From Sphingomonas gellani (GTDB lineage Bacteria; Pseudomonadota; Alphaproteobacteria; Sphingomonadales; Sphingomonadaceae): DNA of 64,000 bases. The stretch spans positions 1-64,000 of the forward strand of contig NZ_FOCF01000012.1 of the NCBI RefSeq assembly GCF_900110035.1, given 5' to 3'. Under the pieces are notes generated by a model. That model had not been told where the DNA came from. It searched no databases and saw nothing but the letters and a program-made list of their open reading frames with translations. The position numbers were made by a program, and so were the translations under genes. Below, one piece after another: positions 59,766 to 64,000 of the stretch (positions are counted from its first letter, which is position 1; every line of letters begins with the position of its first letter).

Positions 59766-62700
59766 CAGTACCTCGACATTACCGAGTTGAGATCTGCAAA
59801 CACCCCAGCCGATTGCCACAGTGCCTTGTTGCCAATGACGTAAACCGCTTCCTTTGCCCGCGTGACGGCGACGTTGAGGAGATTGGGATCCTTGCCGGCC
59901 CAGGCACGAGCGCCCGGCTGGTCCTCGTTCGGAGCGCCGAGAACAAAGATCACAGCCTCAGCTTCGCGGCCCTGCACGGTGTGGATCGTGCCGATGTGGG
60001 TGCGGGTCCAACGATCAAGCTCAGGAATGGCATGGGCGAGTAAGGGGCTGTCGCGAAACAGCCGTCGCAGGCCATTTGCGACAATCACGAACGGCGTCAC
60101 GATATAGAGGTCGGGCTTGATACCGGTGCTGACGATCCGTTCGATCATCGCCAGTGCTTCCTGTCCCTCCCGCAGGCACCATTTGTCCTCGCCTGATCCG
60201 ATCACATCGATCCAGCGGGATGGTCCGATAAGGTCGCGAATAGCCGACGCTCGCTCGGTTTTGGCCTGCACCATCAGGTTCTCGTAGGCGATCCGATTTG
60301 CAATATCGAACATGGGAGACGAACATCGGCGATGCACCAGCAGCGGCACGCCGACTGTTCGACTACCGATCCGAGCCGGAAACTCGGCAAACCATGCCGT
60401 CGCATCATCGGCGAGTGTCTGCACCGAGGCAGTAGGTGCGCCGAAGCGCTGAGGGTCGACATTGAACGTCTGACAGATCGCCGCAGTCAGCCGATCGGGC
60501 AGGAGAACGACGGGTTGCACCTGAACAGGATCACCGACCACAATAGCCCGGTTGGCGCGCATGATCGCACCGACGGCCTGCTGCGGCGCGGCTTGGCCGG
60601 CTTCGTCGACGAGTAGCCAGCCCAATGCTTCTGCCGGAACACGTGCGAGCATTGTGCCGACCGAGGCGAAGGTGGTCGATACCGCCGGCACAACGAGAAA
60701 CAGGCTGGACCACAGGTCCGGGATCATCACGTCCTTGGTTTGGTCTGCGAAGCCTTTGCCGTCGAGCATTTGCAACATGACGTTGAGGTTGTGGCGCAGC
60801 GGTTTCGCGGCGGCGTCGATGAAGGCGCGATGCAGGTCCAACGCCGCCTGGAACAGCGCATCACGCTGACGGTGCTCTTCAGCGGTGAGCCATGGCGCGG
60901 TCGGCTGGCGCTGCTCGTTTGCCTGATCGAAAAAGGCGTCGTCGATAATCGGAGCCTGACGTGCCGCCCGATCATGCCGAAGCTGCTCCAGCAGCGGACG
61001 TAAGCTCTGCTCAATGCTCGCAGCACGGGACGCGCCGCCGAACCCAAGCCATGGGGAGGACGCGACCAATCCAGCCAACGGCTTTGAGATTACGCCGGCA
61101 TCAGATGCTGCCGCGGCGTCTGCGGCCAGTGCTGAGGATAGCGGTAAATGCTCGGCTTTCCAGCGGCGGTAACTGGCTAGCCGAAAAAGCTGCTGCACCC
61201 AGCCTGGTCGGCCTATGGCATGATCGCGTGCAGCGTTGAACGATCGCTCGACGGCCGGAAGGTGACGCCAACGCTGACGGAAGGCTTCTACGGCTGCCGT
61301 GGTCTCGGTGACCTGCTTCTCCAACAGGCGGAAGCGGGTGCGGGCAGCCTGCCAGCGGCGCAGGGCTTCACGTCGTTCGACTGGCGGATCAAGTTCAGTG
61401 ACGATGATCGGTGGGCGCTTGCTGCCGTCAGCTTGTTCAACCTCCGGCTTACGTCCGTCGACTGCCTTCAAATAGTTGAACAGACCGGTATCCGGGTCCC
61501 ACCAGAAACTATCTTTGAAGGCGGCCCGGTTGGCACCGTTGCCGAGCACCGCGGCTATGGCGCCCCAGCTTTCGGCTCCGAGCAGCCCGTCAGCAAGCGG
61601 CTTGAAATACCGTAGGTCGGGCGCATCATCGGCTACCGCTCCCAGCGCCGGCAGCTCGGCACTGACATTTTCGACAGCCTTGTTGTTCGACGATGCAATC
61701 AGCATCTCGAACCCCTTGAGGCTCTTGTCGATGCGATAAAGCTGGAGCCAGCCGTTGCCGGCTTGCAGCTTATGGCCAGACGACGAGAATGCTTTTTCCG
61801 GATCGTCTAGCGCAGCCATGGCGCTTGCACGCTGGGTGACGAGAGCGGCGACAACGTCACGCAGCAACGTCGTCTTACCGGTGCCAGGCGGGCCGTTGAC
61901 CGCCAAGATTTCACCACTGCCCTGCTCGATGGCTAGGTTGACGGCTGCCTGTTGCATCAAAACCAGCGGATGTCGGCCGGGGCCAGGCCAGCGTGCGGTC
62001 GGGAATCGTGCAGGTGCGACTGCGTGCTCGATCGCCGTCTCGTCGTTCAGCAGATCGCGGCGTGATGAGGGTGCCAGCGCTCCTATGAACCGCTGGAGTG
62101 CCGGTGGAGCCTGTTTGTCGCGGAACAGCAGAGTGGCGGCGTGCAAATCCTTGAGAAAGAAGCTGTTAAGCAGCAACGGCTCGGGTGGATTTTTTGATTT
62201 GAAAGCCACCAGGCTGCGCACGGCAAAGACTGGTGGGCGGACCATGGTCCGATCGACGCCAAGCTCGTCGACCAGCCAGTGATGGGCATCTGTGATGGCG
62301 GCCATGTCTAGAGGCTTGGGCCTGCCGTCCGGACCTTCACGAAACAGCCGATCATGCAGCGTTTCTTGTAAACCCTCGCCTATGGCCTGCCATTCGCTAA
62401 GCGTTGCCGGGTCGTCCGTCAGGGCAAGCGGCAGACCCCATGCAAAGCTGGATATCACAGCACAGTTATCCGGAATTGGTCGGCCTTCGCGATCGACGAT
62501 TACGACCGCGAGGGGTGTTTCACCACGCGCACTTGGTCGCTCGGGACGATTGTCGGCGAAGCGCTGAAGCAGTTGCTCCATGGCAGGCTGCATGGCCAAC
62601 GAGCCAAGCACTATCTGGAAAAAGAGTCGCGTGTTGTGAGGAGATTTGGCCGTCCCATCTGCCCACGGCAGCCCGTTTTCAAAACGGGCGACACGGCGAC

Positions 62701-63088
62701 CATCGCCGGCTGCTAGATCAGCCGGGGTCTTGAAGGATGCCGGTGACAAGACTTCCAACACCGTCCAGGCCCGTAATATGTTTTGCGGATCGTTCGGATC
62801 GGTGCTTCTGGGAGGCGGCGACACGGGACGTCTAGGCGAGCTGGCCGCACGCGATGGTGATAGGTTTGCTGGTGTCGGCTGCTGCTTCGCTATCTGAGCT
62901 TCTGCCGACGCGTTGGAATCGCCACGCATCTTTTCCAGCCTGCCGCGCAGGCGGAGCGCGCGTTGGGTATTGCGATGCCCCAGCTCAGCCAGGATCTGAT
63001 CATTGATGGGATGAGACCCGGAGATATCGGTGACCAGCTTTTCAAGTTGGTCGATAGCCAGGTCGGCATAGGGACGTGGTGTGTTCAT
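59765..63088 (-). CDS. Superfamily 1 helicase (AAA_11/AAA_12, Upf1-like) of 1107 residues
   Basis: The P-loop is NGPPGTGKTTLLRDVV (about residues 398-413). Walker B is WLLVDEAGQAAPQQ (about 824), motif III-like VVGDPVQVQPVV about 850, motif V IHTVQGREAEAVIF about 1035 and motif VI NVAVTRAKEAVYVIGN about 1072. The 420 residues between the P-loop and Walker B exceed the usual 1A-1B domain and include helical insertions. The first 390 residues carry a short conserved-looking N-terminal helix bundle, a Pro-rich linker and an unknown domain. ATG 63088 is preferred to 63124 (TTG). Cytoplasmic; it probably unwinds or translocates on nucleic acid with the ExoVII-like pair. Confidence 0.9.
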   Translation of the reverse strand: MNTPRPYADLAIDQLEKLVTDISGSHPINDQILAELGHRNTQRALRLRGRLEKMRGDSNASAEAQIAKQQPTPANLSPSRAASSPRRPVSPPPRSTDPNDPQNILRAWTVLEVLSPASFKTPADLAAGDGRRVARFENGLPWADGTAKSPHNTRLFFQIVLGSLAMQPAMEQLLQRFADNRPERPSARGETPLAVVIVDREGRPIPDNCAVISSFAWGLPLALTDDPATLSEWQAIGEGLQETLHDRLFREGPDGRPKPLDMAAITDAHHWLVDELGVDRTMVRPPVFAVRSLVAFKSKNPPEPLLLNSFFLKDLHAATLLFRDKQAPPALQRFIGALAPSSRRDLLNDETAIEHAVAPARFPTARWPGPGRHPLVLMQQAAVNLAIEQGSGEILAVNGPPGTGKTTLLRDVVAALVTQRASAMAALDDPEKAFSSSGHKLQAGNGWLQLYRIDKSLKGFEMLIASSNNKAVENVSAELPALGAVADDAPDLRYFKPLADGLLGAESWGAIAAVLGNGANRAAFKDSFWWDPDTGLFNYLKAVDGRKPEVEQADGSKRPPIIVTELDPPVERREALRRWQAARTRFRLLEKQVTETTAAVEAFRQRWRHLPAVERSFNAARDHAIGRPGWVQQLFRLASYRRWKAEHLPLSSALAADAAAASDAGVISKPLAGLVASSPWLGFGGASRAASIEQSLRPLLEQLRHDRAARQAPIIDDAFFDQANEQRQPTAPWLTAEEHRQRDALFQAALDLHRAFIDAAAKPLRHNLNVMLQMLDGKGFADQTKDVMIPDLWSSLFLVVPAVSTTFASVGTMLARVPAEALGWLLVDEAGQAAPQQAVGAIMRANRAIVVGDPVQVQPVVLLPDRLTAAICQTFNVDPQRFGAPTASVQTLADDATAWFAEFPARIGSRTVGVPLLVHRRCSSPMFDIANRIAYENLMVQAKTERASAIRDLIGPSRWIDVIGSGEDKWCLREGQEALAMIERIVSTGIKPDLYIVTPFVIVANGLRRLFRDSPLLAHAIPELDRWTRTHIGTIHTVQGREAEAVIFVLGAPNEDQPGARAWAGKDPNLLNVAVTRAKEAVYVIGNKALWQSAGVFADLNSVMSRY

Positions 63089-63154
63089 CCACGCCGAGCT
63101 TAACCGTCGAGCAAACGAAGGCAAACAGAAGCGCTACGCCGTCAAGCCAGGCGA

Positions 63155-63385
63155 TCATGATAACGCCTGCTCCCCAATCAGCTTGCGGACGGACTCAATG
63201 CGCTCCTGGCAATGTGCCGCGAGCACATTCGCTCGCCTCACCAGTGGTTCGATCGCGTCCACGTCAGGAATCTGCCCCTGCTCTGGCTTCAGCTTGGCGG
63301 CAATCGCCTGCAATTCGGCATAGGCATCTGCGAATTTGGCAGGCGCCGGCTCGTTGGCTCCTTTGATCATCACGCTGGTATTCAT
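63155..63385 (-). CDS. Exonuclease VII small subunit-like protein
   Basis: A protein of 76 residues. FADAYAELQAIAAKLKPEQG, then AIEPLVRRANVLAAHCQERI, corresponds to the XseB pattern of F-x-x-A-x-x-x-L followed by a second helix ending in C-x-x-x-L/I. The ATG at 63385 overlaps the stop of the large-subunit-like gene (ATGA), and GGAGA lies ten bases upstream. The genuine xseB is usually near isoprenoid genes, so this copy looks accessory. It is expected to bind the helical arms of the large subunit. Confidence 0.8.
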   Translation of the reverse strand: MNTSVMIKGANEPAPAKFADAYAELQAIAAKLKPEQGQIPDVDAIEPLVRRANVLAAHCQERIESVRKLIGEQALS

Positions 63386-64000
63386 TCCGGCTTATCTCCT
63401 TGCTGGTCGGTGCTTCGTAGCTGTGTCGTTCCGTCGCGCATTTCCGCTGTGACCAGATCCGCCATTCTCACCGCGGCTATCCCAGTCAGCGGCTCGCCTG
63501 CCTGATCACGCAAGATGGTATAGCCTGCGGCGAGAACGGTTCGCGGATGGAGTGTCTCTGCGCGCTCACGAATGATAGCGATGGCGGACTGGCAGTCATC
63601 CAGACCACGCTTGGCATCCTGGATCGCCTGTTGACCAAGGCTGGTGATCTTTTCGCTCAGGAGGCGGACGGAGCGTTCCGCGTCGTCGGCGATCTGCCGG
63701 TGTACGCGAGTGACCTTGTCGGACGCGCTTTGAGGCACCGCATCGAGCCGCGTTCGGATCTCGCTCAGTGCCTTGCCGGTGCCCAGTTCCAGTGGGCGGA
63801 TTGCTGCTTCGACGGTACGGGTCATAGATCGTTGCAGGTTATGGACGGCGTTTGCTGCAAGCTCCCTGCGCTGGCGCGAGCCAGCTCGCGTACGTTCCAT
63901 GGCTGCAGTAACCGCAGCATGCGTCTCATCGAGGAATGCGCGGGCGCCGGGTTCCAGTCCAGTTGCGGTGGTCCGGATGGTTGTTTCAGCAAGCCGTACG
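63382..64000 (-). CDS. Exonuclease VII large subunit-like protein, N-terminal part beyond the window
   Basis: The minus-strand frame is open to the right edge, with about 206 C-terminal residues visible. Long charged helices (RTRLDAVPQSASDKVTRVHR, then AERSVRLLSEKITSLGQQAI) match the coiled-coil arms of XseA. The end HPRTVLAAGYTILRDQAGEP, then AAVRMADLVTAEMRDGTTQL, matches the XseA C-terminal strand segment. The OB-fold and nuclease core lie outside the window. It is the most upstream visible gene of the operon. Confidence 0.8.
   Translation of the reverse strand, partial: VRLAETTIRTTATGLEPGARAFLDETHAAVTAAMERTRAGSRQRRELAANAVHNLQRSMTRTVEAAIRPLELGTGKALSEIRTRLDAVPQSASDKVTRVHRQIADDAERSVRLLSEKITSLGQQAIQDAKRGLDDCQSAIAIIRERAETLHPRTVLAAGYTILRDQAGEPLTGIAAVRMADLVTAEMRDGTTQLRSTDQQGDKPE

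Noticed and set aside
1..64000. CRISPR array, tRNA or rRNA genes
   Set aside because: No regularly spaced identical repeats, no cloverleaf-like sequences with CCA ends and no rRNA-like conserved stretches were noticed on reading both strands.

Overview
The window reads as chromosome (or a large replicon) of a high-GC alphaproteobacterium, most likely a Sphingomonas-type sphingomonad. The grounds are the strong G/C bias at third codon positions, HWE/HisKA_2-type histidine kinases, DUF1176/DUF4424-type exported proteins, IS1111/IS110 and IS3 transposons of sphingomonad type, and many regulator-plus-detoxification-enzyme pairs. No rRNA, tRNA or CRISPR array was seen. The assignment comes from recognising protein families by eye, not from a search.

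Layout. 1-2180: an edge-truncated GNAT acetyltransferase and three small unknown genes. 2186-4614: a membrane-anchored LuxR/DUF4019 regulator and a complete IS3 element (3314-4531, 4-bp target duplication), the pair bracketed by an 82-bp inverted duplication. 4702-8244: an SDR/TetR operon and a TetR/Tet(X)-like monooxygenase divergent pair, each with clear palindromic operators, then a VOC-gene remnant. 8439-15107: an exported repeat protein and a carbohydrate locus (TetR, DUF1349, maltose-type acetyltransferase, GH3 glucanase, GH5_7-type mannanase). 15056-18741: an EamA exporter with its divergent XRE-cupin regulator, plus small genes. 19033-20699: a GAF-type gene cut by an IS110-family (IS1111-type) element with a 235-nt non-coding right end, likely its bridge RNA. 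20726-25199: small genes, a Crp/Fnr pseudogene, a GAF protein, and an HWE kinase with a single-domain response regulator. 25477-32544: a redox/electrophile island (LysR-quinone reductase, MarR-FAD monooxygenase, Old Yellow Enzyme, SRPBCC, LysR). 32626-37648: a nucleotidyltransferase pseudogene, NUDIX, membrane protein, GNAT and a GlxA/DJ-1 pair. 38128-44675: a run of exported proteins of unknown function. 44967-52889: beta-propeller-like protein, winged-helix regulator with membrane partner and CPBP protease, GAF-EAL phosphodiesterase, a broken HWE kinase, an RBBP9-type hydrolase. 53185-55004: a serine acetyltransferase and C26 amidohydrolase operon. 55113-57253: IS5 and IS3 scars fused to a 5'-truncated gene of unknown function. 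57450-58816: small genes, a terminator and two lipoproteins, one an I78 peptidase inhibitor.

The most unusual block is at the right edge (58956-64000, minus strand). It is a tightly coupled operon: the C-terminal part of an exonuclease VII large-subunit-like protein, an exonuclease VII small-subunit-like protein (ATGA overlap), a 1107-residue superfamily 1 (AAA_11/AAA_12-type) helicase, and a two-helix membrane protein whose ATG overlaps the helicase stop (TGATG). A second XseA/XseB-like pair tied to a helicase and a membrane protein, next to IS scars, looks like an accessory nuclease-helicase system, plausibly anti-phage or anti-plasmid. I do not recall a named system with this composition and could not search.

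Recurring themes are regulator/operator pairs with readable palindromes, several genes broken by single stops, a frameshift or IS insertion, and dispersed intergenic repeats (core GTTGATCGGGAA, and a separate 33-bp element).
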